From assembly GCA_907165065.1 (NCBI GenBank), contig OU015523.1, positions 123,182,023 to 123,246,022 on the forward strand: a stretch of 64,000 nucleotides of DNA, read 5' to 3'. Origin of the DNA: Caprimulgus europaeus (Eukaryota > Chordata > Aves > Caprimulgiformes > Caprimulgidae). The notes beneath the pieces are model-generated. The model was not told where the DNA came from, made no database searches, and saw nothing but the letters and a program-made list of their open reading frames with translations. Shown piece after piece: positions 23,231 to 36,780 of the stretch. Made by a program: the position numbers and the translations under genes. Numbering within the stretch: position 1 is the stretch's first letter; the number at the start of each line of letters is the position of its first letter.

Positions 23231-23548
23231 CTGGGCCTACAAGAAAGCTGGAGAGGGGCTTTCTACAAAGGCAGGGAGTGATAGAACAACGGGTAATGGC
23301 TTCAAACTGGAAGAGGGGAGCTGGAGCTGAGATGTGAGGAAGAAATTGTTTGGTGTGAGGGTGGTGAGACCCTGTCCCAGGTTGGGCAGAGAAGCTGTGG
23401 CTGCTCCTCCCTGGAAGTGTTCTCGGCCAGGTTGGCTGAGGCTTTGAGCAACCTGGTCTAGTGGAAGGTGTCCCTGCTGCTGGCAGGGGGGTTGGAACTG
23501 GATGAGCTTTAAGGTCCCTTCCAACCCAAACTATTCTGTGATTCTATG
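23231..23548 (+). mobile_element. CR1 fragment, group D
   Basis: Has the GGGAGTGATAGAACAACGGG segment, the AATTGTTTGGTGTGAGGGTG variant shared with 11930, the group D 3' module, and the end CTATTCTGTGATTCTATG. It is sense to the plus strand, hence antisense to UVRAG. Confidence 0.93.
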
Positions 23549-24225
23549 AAATTCTGCCATTTCTCTGGATTATATTCAACCATCCACAGGTTGAAATAGG
23601 AATTTAAGAGATTAAAATCTAATCCAGGAAGAATTTCAAGCTACACTTTGTGGATTTAAGTGTTTCACAAAGTAGTCACAAGGCTATCTACTCTTTACAC
23701 AATATTTTAGTGACAAAAGCTCTTGCCTGAAGCATAAGCAGTCAGAAGAGGATCCAGTCAAGTTACAAACACAGTGGCCTGACCACCAGCCTATAAGACA
23801 GGTTTGGAGTGGTTGAATACACCTTCTTGCAGCATGAGATGCAAGATCTCACAAGAGTAAGAGCCATCTCAGATATGGAGGACATATAGGGAAAGAAGAG
23901 CAGAAAGCAATCCTAGGTTTAATCCTATCTCCTGAATTTGCAGAGGCACACAACTGTGCAAAACACAAGTAATTCTTGGAGCGATCAAGCTCAAGGCAAA
24001 GCCTCTTCACCATCTAAACGAGTAACAACTGCTACTCTTATTTGTGGTGCTGGGCTGTGCTTCAAGCTTGCTCAAGTTAATTTCTTTTATATCAGACTCT
24101 TTAAAGGGCAAAGATTTAAGTGTTGTATAAAACTGTCTAATTGATAAACCCCTAATTACCTTCAGCAAGTGCTGATCAGCTGAATTTAGGCACAACACCA
24201 ACTTTTCTATGCAGCAGAAGAAAGA

Positions 24226-24242
24226 AGCAGCAGCAGCAGCAG
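24226..24242. repeat. (GCA)n microsatellite
   Basis: About five to six GCA units inside intron, in a purine-rich context. Short and unremarkable. Confidence 0.85.
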
Positions 24243-24982
24243 AAGAAATTTAAGCGTCCAAGTAAACCAACATAAAAACTGTGGTGTCTAATTAGCTCGA
24301 GAGAAGCAGGTTTACAAATTGTTCCAGTGGGCATGTAGATTTAAGTTGCTCCTAAAAAGAAACATGCCTAAATTCCTTTGTAAATCCAAGCCTTACAGGC
24401 AAATGGGTGAGAAATTAATTAGTTTGCAGGACCAGGAGAGTTTTTAAAGAGCTTGTTATGATAAGGCTATTCAAGCTAACACGTTATGTATGCCTGAACA
24501 ATACCTCTTCAGTCCAGCAGCCAAAAAAAATCTTCCCTTCCTTAGTAAGTTGAACTGGCAGAATGATCTATACTAAGTGATCTAACAGCCTGAACATAGC
24601 AGCAATACAAAGCTAATCTCCCTCGTCTACCAAATAACTTCCCAGTTTTAATAGAGTACATCAGGGCTGCCCCACAGGGCAGTAAAGCAGGAATGATCTT
24701 CATTTATCATACAAGCATTCAAACTAATGAATTAGAACAAAAAAACCCACTTGCAGCTAGATTCTAAACTGCATGCAATGAAATGGACCTTCCTTAAGAC
24801 TGCAAAACCAGGTTTTAAGCTGCTGGAAACATATGCAGGCAGATTTCTGAAACTGTCCATTGCTGCCAATAAATATGAATAGGATGGGTTTAGCTTCAGT
24901 CAGGAATAAGTATGAGGATAACAGCTCAAATCTAAGAAAGCAAGAATGAAGTCAACAGAATGGCTTAACTGCTTATCAAAAG

Positions 24983-25400
24983 GAAGGATCTGGAGCACAA
25001 GTGTGCTAAGTTTCTGGCTGAGGGAACTGGGGGTGTTGAGCCTGGAGAAAAGGAGGCTGAGGGGAGACCTTGTGGCTCTGTCCAAGTCCCTGCAAGGAGG
25101 GTGGAGAGAGGTGGGGGTGGGTCTCTTCTCCCAGGTAACAAGGCATAGAGTGAGAGGAAATGGCCTCAAGTTCTGCCAGGGGAGGTTTAGATTGGATATG
25201 AGGAAAAACTCTTCACCAAAAGGGTTACCAAGCATTGGAACAGGCTGCCCAGGGAGGTGGTGGAGTCATTTCCCCTGGTGGTATTTAGAATGTGTGTAGA
25301 TGTGGTGCTTAGGGACATGGTTTAGAGCTAGAACTGGTAGTGTTCGGTTTATGGTTCTACTGGATGATCTTAAAGGTCTTTTCCAACTACAATGATTCTA
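24983..25400 (+). mobile_element. CR1 fragment, group A, diverged
   Basis: Encodes [20 protein letters not shown] and then a diverged tail, and ends TTTTCCAACTACAATGATTC. More mutated than the 13-15 kb and 32 kb group A copies. Confidence 0.9.
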
Positions 25401-28400
25401 AATATTATCTAAGGCATTTAGGTAAAAGTTAATATGTATGAAGGACTTTGGAGATCAGTCATCTAAGAGTTCATTGCCTAGGATGGTTCCACAGCTACTG
25501 GAGAAAGAAAATTAGCACTGGAGAGAAGGGTAGGTAATACCCTACTGAGAGTCATTTATGATCAGTAGGACAATCACCCTCTCAAGATGCCTCCTCCTGA
25601 CCACAGGGGCACAACCTAGACAACTCTTTCAGGCTGAGTGTCCAGAAGGTAAACATGAGCAGATTAATTGCCCTCTGTATACTTTTAAATAGAATAAAGG
25701 TCATAGCCTTGCAGGCAAGTAAAATAAAAGGAGAATATCTCTACTTACAGTGGGTTAAGCAGTTAACTCAAAGGGTCTTTTCCTGTTCCATCACCTCCAT
25801 CCAGGTGAGAATGAGAAGTCAAATTGAGGTTTGGGTTCAGAAGTAATGTTTGCAGACAGGCACAGAGCTCAGAAATACTAGGTTGCTCTTAATCTTCATG
25901 AAAAAAAGCAGCTGACAGAGGGTCTCTGTTCTATTTGCATTTTCCTTGAGGAAAAGGCTGTACTGTTACCAGAGTTCAATGCATCAAAACAAAGTCCAGA
26001 GAAAGAGATGCTTTATCAGCTTCACAGCTCATGGAATTAGTAAAATATATTAAAAAAAGCAAGTCACATTAAAAAACTAACATCCAATTGCCCAGAAACT
26101 ATAGAGACTGTAAGGTATTGTCACTAGTGGCTTGTAAGAGCATAGCCCTTTACTCTCTAAGCTACAACCTTGACTTGAGTAACTTGGATTGAGCTGGTTC
26201 AGATTCCAACCACAATTACTTGGTCAATCTTTTGAGACAGCAAACAGATGTGGACACCTGTCCAAGAAGAATGGCCTGCAACTAGTGGAGGATAAAACCT
26301 GATTTGATGAACTGTCATCAGGCCTTAATAACTTTTAGTCATCAAGTTGGATCAGAACTGGTTACACGTAGGAGTATGCTGAACTCGTATCAGGAAGTAG
26401 GATTTCTAAATTTAAAAAGAAAAAGAATAGAAACCTCAGATTTATTGGACATTATAGATAAGAGAATTCCATCATCACCAATCTCAATGTTTCAATCACA
26501 TCCAAATCTTAAAAGCCAATTCATAATAGTCTAAATTCAGTTTTAAGTTTTACTGGCAGCAAAATTACAAAGTAGCTGTTTTCTCCCCAAAATATGAGTT
26601 TTCACTCGTTAATAATTAGTCCATTTGGGCATTCTTGCAGACCTAAGGCACAAGACACAGACTCTGTGCTGTAAGCAGGCAAAATAAAGTGATGGAAGCA
26701 GGACACAAACATTTCTCAAGTTATTTTCTCAGTGAAGAGATTCTGGTTGTAATCTGTTTGCAGATAAAAAAAAGTTTCTTTTTCAGATTCATTTGTGATT
26801 ATTTAATCTGTCTGCAAGAGGCTCAGAGAAACTGTAAAGCAGTATGAGAGACAGAATACAATTCACCAGCTCAAATATGTATCTTTTCCTCCCCACAAAA
26901 TGTTTCCTCTGAGGAACATTACTGGATCACAGCTGGTCAAAATACTAAATCTTGATTGTCTGGCCAAAAGCCAAAATCCACAGCTACAGCTCTTTGGTAT
27001 GAGAATACTTTAAAAAAAAATAAAATAAAAATAACTTAAACACCATTTGATCTTTTTTGTTGCAAACTATGACCTCATGGCAGTAAGAATGCTAAATGAA
27101 GGTGTTTAAGTTGGTTTATAGCCATCTGAAATGTTTGAAGCTCCAAGAGCAGCTCTGAGCCAATATCATGTCAACTGTGCTAAAAAGCAATAATAGTTTC
27201 TCACCTTCTTTGAGATTACTGGTTAAATAACACACAATAGTGACAGGGCTGCAAAGGGAGGCTGCCAAAATGAAGTTCAGGTGAAATTGCATCTTTTGGC
27301 AGCTAAGAAATTCTGACATATGCTTTTTTTTTTTAAAAAAAAAAAGAAAAAAATCTTCATAAATTAAGCTACTACCAGAGTTTTCTTTACTCAAACATTA
27401 AGTTTCAGCCTCCTTTTGAATGTAGCAGTATATGAATCAAGACATACCTTTGAAAAACAAATTTAAGTCTTGGCATGCAAGTATTTTTGGGTAAAGCTTT
27501 AAAATGCAGGCTGAAAAGGACATCTCCCTGACTACAGACAAGACTTTCTAAAGGAATATGTTCTACTTGCCAGCACTAGATAAGCCTATTGTCTCATCTA
27601 TTCACTAGGAAAAAAAAATCTCCTTTTCACTGGACTGCTCAAGTTTGCAGTGTGCTCTTTACTTGCCATTAATAATCACAAATACTGTTGCTCAAAGGTT
27701 ACACAACATAAATAAATTAAGCTGAAGAATAGGAGAGAAAATGAAAAGAGTCTCTTCATGTGATCTAAAGAGCCTGACTTGTGAAAGATAAATCTGAACA
27801 TTCAAAAAGGAATAAAACAATGTTCAAAATGGACAGACTAGGTGTAAGTAAAGGCTTGGTCACTATCAAAAGCTGGAATAAAATGTATACTCAAAAGAAG
27901 AATTTAAGAGAAAAACTGCATAGAGCCTTTTGCATCAGCAAAAGTTAATCTTAAAAATGAGCTGCTTTTCTAGAAGCTAGTAAGACTCCAGGAGTAAAAA
28001 ACTGGAAACAGAGAGAATTATTCCCAAAAGGAAACAGAAAAGATCTGGGGGGACCACAACTGAGACAGTGTAAATCAACAACAACTTTGGCTCATCATCT
28101 TTCACCTGAAGAGTCAACATCCAGAGTTGATATCAGAAAAATAAGTTTTTGCAGTTCTGTAACAGCGTGTGTGGGAACTCACAGACCTGTCTTGATTTCA
28201 TCTACATACAGTATAAATAATATTTTGCAGTAGAGGTAAGGGGGACAAAAAATAAACACAGCAGAATATAGGTGCCAGGAGAGATATGAAGAGGGAAGCA
28301 GAGCTTGTAGACCTGCAAGCTTTCTGCAATAAATCACGTGTGTTGGGATGTAAAAATATGTATTAATCATTTAAGTGTCATGCCTGAGAAACCAAAACAA

Positions 28401-30580
28401 CACAAATCTCACCAGGCAGAGGGATTCAGCAGCAATGCAATTAAACCTTGATGCAAAGGCACTGGACTCTGCAGACCTTCAACAGTGTCAAGGGTTGCCC
28501 CAGAGCTCCAGGCAGAGCAACGGAGGTTGTGAAAGCCTGAAGTAGAGACTTTAAATACAAATTTGTCTTGATGTAAGTATGAGATAGGTGGGCTCTTCTA
28601 CAAAAGCTGTGAGGGTTTTTTGTTCATTTGTTTTTAATATGAAGGGGTAAAGAAACTATTTTCTACTTAAATCTAAACTGATGCTTCTCAGAGAAAGAGG
28701 TTAAGCCTGAAATAACTACGTATTTCAGTTACCCTGAATATCTAGGGCATCCAATTCCATTCCAGGCTGCAGAGAAATACAGATGTCTCTAGTCAAAAGC
28801 CAAAATGAAGACCATGCATGGGCTTATAGGAGTTAAAACCAGTCCTGTTCAAAGAGAAAGTCCAGTGTAAGTATTGGTTTCTTACCAGTGTGATTATGGT
28901 TTGACAGAACTTCAGCAAAACTCAGCTACAAGTGTTAAGAAAGGAAACCAAAGACCAGCAACAACATAACCAAAGAAAGCAAGCAGTGCAAGTGAAGCTG
29001 TAGATAAGAAAAACCCATCACTGCCTCCCATGTTCCTCCTCTCATCCTGCAAACACAGGATAACCTGGAAATGGTTTGTGGCAGAGGGTATCAGATGACT
29101 CACCTATAATATCCTGAAAACAAACAAAAAAATTCCTTCAAATCTTCATTTTAACAGCTGGTGGCTTTTCTGCTTGTTCAAATATATGTAATCAGATATT
29201 AGCCACAAGACCAGTGGGCTTCTGCACTCTGCTAGGTATGTGCTCAACTGAGATGCCCAATTATGAAAGTCTAGCCAGTCTTCCCCTTGAGCTAGACTCC
29301 CTGTAAAGCCTCATTTCCATTTATATTATTAGAAAGTACTAAGAAGCATTGTTTAGAATCATTAGCCTTTAAAAAAAAAAACAGTTAAAAATGAACAACC
29401 ATTCATATAATTTTTGGAGGTGAGAAGGAAATGAGGCACAGACATTCATGGGGGGGAAAAGAGGGAATGTGATACTCCCAGAGAACTATGTTTAATATTC
29501 CTGTATGTTTTGAAATATTATCCAGCCAAAAAAATGTATTTTGTCTTGCTAATGACTGTGTATCACCTATAGGAAAAAAAAAACCCAACAAAACCCTGGT
29601 TGTATGATGGTAAAACCTCTAAGACATAACTAAAGCTTCTGTTATCTCCTCAAAGCCAGCACACACCAGAGGGGAAGAGCAGATAAATATGCTTTGAAAA
29701 CAACTCCCATTTAGCACATCCCAGAGTCATCCACCTCTATTTATTCAAGACTGAAGGAGACATCCATGACCTCTACCCCTCCCACTCCACTGATGAGTAC
29801 ACACAAGTGCTACAGAAGGCAGAGCTGAGGTATTTTTTGGCCCTTCATTTTCAGATTTGCTTAGAGGACCACATATCACCTTAGGATTTTTACATCACAG
29901 TGACAGATACTCCATGAAAACTCATGGTAATATTTTCCCAATGAAGAAAGCTTTTCTTTAGGCATTTTGCTACAAGATAAAAAGGAAACCAGGGAGAATC
30001 TTTTCAGCTGTGCCTGAAATTACTGACAGACTCAAACTGCACAAGGGACTGAGCTTCCTTTTCTCAGGGCCTGTTTACTCCCATTGTTTGGTTGGCTGAG
30101 ATGAATTTCCATCAGGCAACACATTTTACAGTACTGCTCAAAGATGATATTTTTTCTGCTCCTGTATTTGTTTTCCTTTGCCAAGACTCTCTTCCCAAAA
30201 TCAAGTGATTTGGAGACTAGCATAGAGCTCACATGGATCAGCATTTCTGGGCAAGGAAAGATAAAGGCAAGGAATTAAAGGCTGGTAAGAGCTGTGGCAT
30301 GATGATGTTCCACAGGATTTTCATCACTGTTACCCACTGAAGGAGAATTTTCATCCCAAAGGTTGGATATATTGAGTTGTGCTCCTCTAAGGCACTAAAA
30401 CCCTGTTTGAAGCCTGTTCAGATGGAACAATAACAAAAAGCTTGCTTTGTTTTTGCAGAAAAGGATGTGTGATCACACAGTCTTTAAAGCTGAGGTGTTC
30501 TTCCCACGTTCTGCATAGTGCAGGAGGAAAGAAAAAAAAGAAGAGACTTTTAGAGCTTAGTAACATTTTAGGACTTTACT

Positions 30581-30720
30581 ACTCCCTGGATGTGTTCAAG
30601 GCTGGGTTAGATGAGGCTTTGAGCAACCTGGTCTAGTGGAAGGTGTCCCTGCTGCTGGCAGGGGGGTTGGAACTGGATGAGCTTTAAGGTCCCTTCCAAC
30701 CCAAACCACTCTATGATTCT
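30581..30720 (+). mobile_element. CR1 3' fragment, group D
   Basis: 140 bp, starting ACTCCCTGGATGTGTTCAAG, with the group D 3' module and ending CACTCTATGATTCT. Severely 5'-truncated. Confidence 0.92.
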
Positions 30721-31152
30721 GCACTAAAATATAGCAGTAAGAATACTGCTGGAATAGTAAAATCCTTTTCAAGTTGCAGAAATAAGAGAAGGCTGCACAT
30801 CAGCAGTTTGCCTGCTGTTTTTCAACCCAAAACTATCACATACCACTTTTTCTGCATTGATTTCAAACAAGTATTTCCATCACTACAAAAATCCCCTTCC
30901 TGCTCTGCTGCCTCTGTACCTGTCACACAGAGCACGGCAAGAGACTAAATAAAGGCTTTGCCACTTCTGCTGTTTTAACATGGAAGGAATTCAGATTGAA
31001 CACAAATAGCACTAGAAAGCTTTAACTCCACTGTTAAAGAAAGGCCAGTGCCACAATGTTTTAGTGTCATTTCACAACTGATTTAAAAACTAGGTCAAGC
31101 CTCATTTTGAGTCTCCCCTAAAAGATATATCCCAGCCCAAAAATATTAAGGT

Positions 31153-31729
31153 ATTAGAAGGGGTGTGGTCAGTAGGTCAAGAGAGGTTCTCCTCCCCCTC
31201 TACTCTGCCCTGGTGAGGCCACATCTGGAATATTGTGTCCAGTTCTGGGCCCCACAGTTCAAGAAGGACAGGGAGCTGCTTGAGAGAGTCCAGCACAGCC
31301 ACCAAGATGATGAAGGGAGTGGAGCATCTCCCTGATGAGGAACAGCTGAGGGAGCTGGGGCTCTTTAGCTTGGAGAAGAGGAGGCTGAGGGGGGACCTCA
31401 TTAATGTTGATCAATATCTGAAGGGTGAGTGTGAGGAGGATGGAGCCAGGCTCTGCTCAGTGGTGTCCAATGATAGGACAAGGGGCAGTGGGTGTGAGCT
31501 GCAACACAGGAGGTTCTGCTTAAACTTGAGAAAAAAACTTCCTTACGGTGAGGGTAACAGAGCCCTGGGACAGGCTGCCCAGGGAGGGTGTGGATTCTCG
31601 TTCTCTGGGGACATTCAAGACCCACCTGGACACCTTCCTGTGTGATCTCATCTGGGTGTCCCTGCTCTGGCAGGGGGTTGGACTGGATGAGCTTTCAAGG
31701 TCCCTTCCAGTCCCTGACATTCTGTGATT
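31153..31729 (+). mobile_element. CR1, group B
   Basis: Begins ATTAGAAGGGGTGTGGTCAG and encodes the group B tail ([35 protein letters not shown]). Ends ACATTCTGTGATT. Faces the antisense copy at 32136. Confidence 0.94.
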
Positions 31730-32135
31730 AGTGCTTTGTAATTCGTGATCTTATCAAGAATAAGCAGTTTCCGTTAGGAAGACTGAAGAACACTTTCACC
31801 TCAATTTAGGTTGATAAGTGCCAGAAGAAATTATTTCTCAGATCAACTGAAGCAGTGATGGAGCCCATATTCACCACCAGGACATCACCAGAGCATCTGG
31901 CAGCAAAACCTGGTGGTGTTACCTCACACTGGATGATATTTTCAATACCTGGGAGTATCCAGAGCATCTGCATGGGGCCAGGTATGACACAGGGACCACA
32001 CAAGGCCTGTGCAACTTCGCAGAAGTGAAGTGAATAATTAACCTAGGGATCCTAAAATGGCACAATGCTATGTTTGGGTGGGATTCAGGCACCCAAAGAA
32101 TGAAGATAAGAATACAAGACAAAATAATGGCTTAA

Positions 32136-32990
32136 GAATCTCAGAATTGCCCCAACTGAAAAAGAGCTTTAAGATCAAGTCCAATCATTGGCCCAACACT
32201 GACAAGTCCCCGACTAACCTCTGTCCCTCAGCACTGTGTCGTGTAGACTCTTCAATCCCTCCAGGGATGGGGACTCCACCACTGCCCTGGGCAACCCCTT
32301 CCAATGCCTCAGAACCCTTTCAGCAAAGAAATTCTTCCTCACATCCAATCTCAACTGCCCTGGCCACAACTTGAGGCCATTTCCTCTTGTCCTGTCCCTT
32401 GCTCCTTGGTTGAACAGACCCAACCCCACCTCTCTCCACCCTCCTCCAAGGGACTTGGACAGAGCCACAAGGTCTCCCCTCAGCCTCCTTTTCTCCAGGC
32501 TCAACACCCCCAGTTCCCTCAGCCGGGAACTCAGCACACTTGTGCTCCAGACCCTTCCCCAGCTCCGTTCCCTTCTCTGGACACGCTCCAGCACCTCCAG
32601 GTCCTTCTTGGAGTCAGGGGCCCAACACTGAACCCAGCACTCGAGCTGCGGCCTCACCAGTGCCCAGTGCAGGGGGAAGAGAACTTCCCTGCTCCTTGGC
32701 CACCTGGGCACTCTGCTGGCTCATGTTCAGCTGCTGTTGCCCAACACCCCCGGGTCTCTCTCTGCCCAGCAGCTCTCCAGCCACTCCTCCCCAAGCCAGT
32801 CATGCTGTCGGGGGTTGTTGGGGCCAAAGTGCAGGACCCAACATTTGGTCTTGTTGAACCTCCTACAACTGGACTCAGCCCATCAATCCAGCCTGTCCAG
32901 ATCCCTCTGCAGAGCCTTCCTACCCTCAAATAGATAAACGCTCCCACTCAGCTTGGTGTCATCTGCAAACTTATCAAGGGTGCACTCAGA
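32136..32990 (-). mobile_element. CR1, group A, longest copy in the window
   Basis: About 855 bp. The first ~560 bp match the 13388 and 15003 copies closely. Unlike those it continues as CR1 past CTTCCCTGCTCCTTGGCC into CAGCTGCTGTTGCCCAACAC and on to CTTGGTGTCATCTGCAAACT, which is the upstream ORF2 region in other avian CR1s. This shows where the other two were broken. Confidence 0.94.
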
Positions 32991-33211
32991 AGGTGCATCT
33001 GCTACCAACCCTTAGATACAGTCTTAACAGAATGATTAATTCACCTGCCTTTAGAGATGAACACTGCTTTTCAAACACTCTTCCCCTGCTCCCCTACTCC
33101 TGCAAGAACTGTCATGGGTCCACCACGTGAATTGGGCTACAAATGCTGAAGGAAATAGTAGAATATTGTGGACATTTTACATGACTTGTATTTTGGGGAA
33201 AGTCACAACCT

Positions 33212-33594
33212 TAGAATCATAGAATGGTTAGAAGGGACCTTAAAGCTCATCCAGTCCCAACCCCCCTGCCAGCAGCAGGGACACCTTCCACTAGACCAGG
33301 TTGCTCAAAGCCTCATCCAACCTGGCCCAGAACACTTCCAGGGAGGGGGCATCCACAGCTTCTCTGCTCAACCTGGGACACTGTCTCACCACCCTCACAC
33401 CAATTTCTTCCTCACATCTCAGCTCCAGCTCCCCTCTTCCACTTTCAAGCCATCACCCCTTGTTCTGTCACTCCCTGCCCTTGGCCAAAGTCCCTCCCCA
33501 GCCTTCCTGGAGCCCCTTCAGGTACTGGGAGGGTGCTAGAAGGTCTCCCTGGAGCCTTTTCTTCTCCAGGCTGAACAGCCCCAACTCTCTCATC
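33212..33594 (-). mobile_element. CR1, group D, next to UVRAG penultimate exon
   Basis: Starts with antisense octamers (AGAATCATAGAATGGTTAG), carries the group D module, and ends after CTGAACAGCCCCAACTCTCT. It is in the same orientation as UVRAG and lies 113 bp downstream of the exon's donor site. Confidence 0.93.
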
Positions 33595-33706
33595 TTCACC
33601 AAGCCTGCTCAACTCTTGTGAAGAAGAGCTGCTTGTTTATTTAAAAAATTTACAGCTCAATTTTTTGTAGCATCCACCTCCTTTTAATTACAAAAAAACC
33701 TACTTA

Positions 33707-33799
<93 letters not shown>

Positions 33800-34763
33800 C
33801 TATAAGAAAAGAAAAAAAAATAAATAAATAAAATTAGTACAACTTTCCAAATCAATATAACATTATGGCCAGTTAATTTATTAGGTTTTCAAAGGAAGTT
33901 TAGAATAATCAAGCCACTCCAAGAGACCTTATTCCCCTTAAGGAAATATTCCATTTAATACTCATAACCTCATATTAGCAAAACCCACCCAAGAACAGGG
34001 AGAAAATAATCACTCAACCTGAGTGTTGAACTTCATTCCACGTTTTCTGTTTCCTAGCTGTAACAGGAGAGCAGGCTCACAGCTTCATAAAAATACACCC
34101 ATTAAATGAACAGACTAAATTTCAACACAACATCCTGCATTCACTGATTCAAAACATTTATTTGTGTGTAAGAGTCATCTGTTATCCTGGGTGTATCAAT
34201 ATTCACTGGAATAAATGGTGGAATTATGACAGAAATATCATCTAATAAAAATACATACTGGCACACAACTGATCTAAATCTGTGTTCCCTGCACAGTTTA
34301 CATCAACATTTAAACTGCTGCTATTATTCTCATAATTAAACCCAGCATTCAAATACAATGCCATGTAGTTAAGAGAAAGGCTTCAAACATTGACTGACTT
34401 TAATCCAAGTAGTAACTCCTACATGGGTGCAAATAGAAAGGAAAAGATTCAATACACTGACTTTCTTTTACCCTCAGATTATCAAATGAAGTACACATGG
34501 CATAACTGCAACTGCTGGTAATTATAAACTATTTATTTAAGAAGTCCTGAAACTAAAAATACCTTTGAAGAAAACAGCATGTGGAAGGAAAAACCTCTTT
34601 TTTTTCAAGTTTCAATCTCAAAATTTCAAGGAAACTTTGCAGGGAAATTCAAACCTCATGTGGTTAAAATATGAAAAAAAAATCCCTAAAATCCTATCTA
34701 TTCTGATGTGGATATTCAATTTATTTGGATAAGTATATCAGAATGAAGCAGTATCAACCTGTT

Positions 34764-34957
34764 ATCATAGAATGGTTTGGGCTGGAAGGGACATTTAAAG
34801 CTCATCCAGTCCCAACCCCCCTGCCAGCAGCAGGGACACCTTCCACTAGACCAGGTTGCTCAAAGCCTCAGCCAACCTGGCCTTCAACACTTCCAGGGAG
34901 GAGCAGCCACAGCTTCCTTGGGCAACCTGGGACACTGTCTCACCACCCTCCCAGTGA
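34764..34957 (-). mobile_element. CR1 3' fragment, group D
   Basis: Begins ATCATAGAATGGTTTGGGCT and runs through the group D module to CACTGTCTCACCACCCTCCC. About 195 bp. Confidence 0.92.
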
Positions 34958-36050
34958 AATATGTGAATATGTGAATATCAGCAGTGAAAATTGCTGATAT
35001 GCAGCTCTCAGCAAGTGTGAAGAGCCTCTAGAAGTCACAGCTGGCCTCCAATAAACACATCCAGTGACTACACAAATCTGATCCTGGTAGAGCTACTTGC
35101 TGAAACATGGAACAATCCCACTCAAAGTTAAATCTTTTATTCAGATTTACACACCAGTTTCCATAATTCATGAAAAGGAAGGTGTAAGCAAGCATCCTCT
35201 AAATTAAGAAAGATTTCTGCCTTCTCCCAAAATGGACCAATCAGTTTTTCACAGAAAAAAAAAAAAGACTCTTGAAATTAGGAATGATTTCTATGTTGGT
35301 CTCAGTTTTAGAAAGAAAAATTGCTTTGGAAGAAAATCATCCTCAGTACTGCATTGTACAACAAGAGACCATTTATTACAGAGTTTATTATTTCCATATG
35401 GACACACTCAAGTCATAGGGTGGGCTTGGATTTGTATTTTCTGCTACAATGACAGAACCTGGATTAAAGACAACCATACAATATAAATTACTAAATGATC
35501 AGCACATTCTCCTGATGGGATTACAGTGGATTTGGTTAACCAAAGAACTAGCCTAGGGCAAAAGAAATAATAATAATAAAAAAATATAGCAAAAACATTA
35601 TGTTTGTTCCACCTACTACAATCAAATGTTCATAGAATACCCCTTTTTATAGTCATCCTTAAATTCTAAGGTTTCAGAGCATGAAAAAAAAATTGGATTA
35701 AGGGATCTCTCTATTTCCAATAGCCAAGATCAGAGGAATCCATGTGAGACCCTTGCATCAAAATATGAGCAAACCCAATTTCTGTTAAAACACATTTTCA
35801 TACTGCAAATTGTAGAGATGCACAGTAAGTAAAGTTAGGATGTAAGTTTTGTGAAACCTCTAGGGGAAAACAAAACAAAATGATTTAACTTTATACACTG
35901 CATTCTATTTTGGCTTTGAAATAGGTTAAAACCAAAGCAATATTGCCTTATGTGTCAGTATTTGATGTATATGATGTATTTATGAAACAAACCTACAAGT
36001 AATCCCAGAAGCTGTTGAAAGACTCATTTGCCTTCTAGGGACAGAAAATA

Positions 36051-36058
36051 AAATAATA

Positions 36059-36131
<73 letters not shown>
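36051..36131. repeat. (TAA)n microsatellite
   Basis: Roughly 25 TAA/ATA units, one interrupted by AGTAAT near the start. Likely length-variable. Read in reverse it produces a poly-isoleucine shadow frame with no meaning. Confidence 0.97.
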
Positions 36132-36210
36132 GTTGAAGCATCAGAACCATGCTTTTAGTTAGTTCCCAGGTTTCCAAAATTACTCCTCCATTAATGCAAA
36201 ACGAATAATT

Positions 36211-36262
36211 AAGGTTGGAAAGACCTCTAAGATCATCAAGTCCATCTAAGACCATCAACTCC
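36211..36262 (-). mobile_element. CR1 3'-end scrap
   Basis: AAGGTTGGAAAGACCTCTAA and GATCATCAAGTCCATC resemble the antisense CR1 3' end of the older group seen at 55321. About 50 bp, so moderate confidence. Confidence 0.6.
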
Positions 36263-36327
36263 TACTTCACAGTGGTCTGCAGTAGTATCACATACCCCCA
36301 AAACCAAAATCCCTCTAATTCTACTGA

Positions 36328-36780
36328 ATGATAGAATTACAGAGTGGTTTGGGTTAGAAGGAATCTTAAAGCTCATCCAGTCCCAACCCCCCTGCCAGCA
36401 GCAGGGACACCTTCCACTAGACCAGGTTGCTCAAAGCCTCAGCCAACCTGACCCAGAACACTTCCAGGGAGGAGCAGCCACAGCTTCTCTGGCCAACCTG
36501 GGACACTGTCTCACCACCCTCACACCAAACAATTTCTTCCTCACATCTCAGCACCAGCTCCCCTCTGACACTTTCAAGCCATCACCCCTTGTTCTCTCAC
36601 TCCCTGCCCTTGGCCAAAGTCCCTCCCCAGCCTTCCTGCAGCCCCTTAAGGTACTGGAAGGCCACTAGAAGGTCTCCCTGGAGCCTTCTCTTCTCCAGGT
36701 GGAACAGCCCCAACTCTCTCAGCCTGTCCTCACAGATGTTCTCCATCCCTTGGAGCATCCTTGTGGCCTCCTCCTCTGTA
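36328..36780 (-). mobile_element. CR1, group D
   Basis: Starts GATAGAATTACAGAGTGGTT, carries the group D module and the sequence encoding LREL...LEKRRLQGDLL in antisense. Its 5' truncation lies near TTGTGGCCTCCTCCTCTGTA. Confidence 0.93.

Noticed and set aside
9697..31890. Similar phrases TATTCACCACTGGGACATCAC (~9700) and TATTCACCACCAGGACATCAC (~31868) as a dispersed repeat
   Set aside because: The match is only about 20 bp and does not extend on either side, so it is too short to support a repeat family.
35980..36258. Poly-isoleucine frame as a membrane peptide
   Set aside because: It is the reverse reading of the (TAA)n microsatellite.
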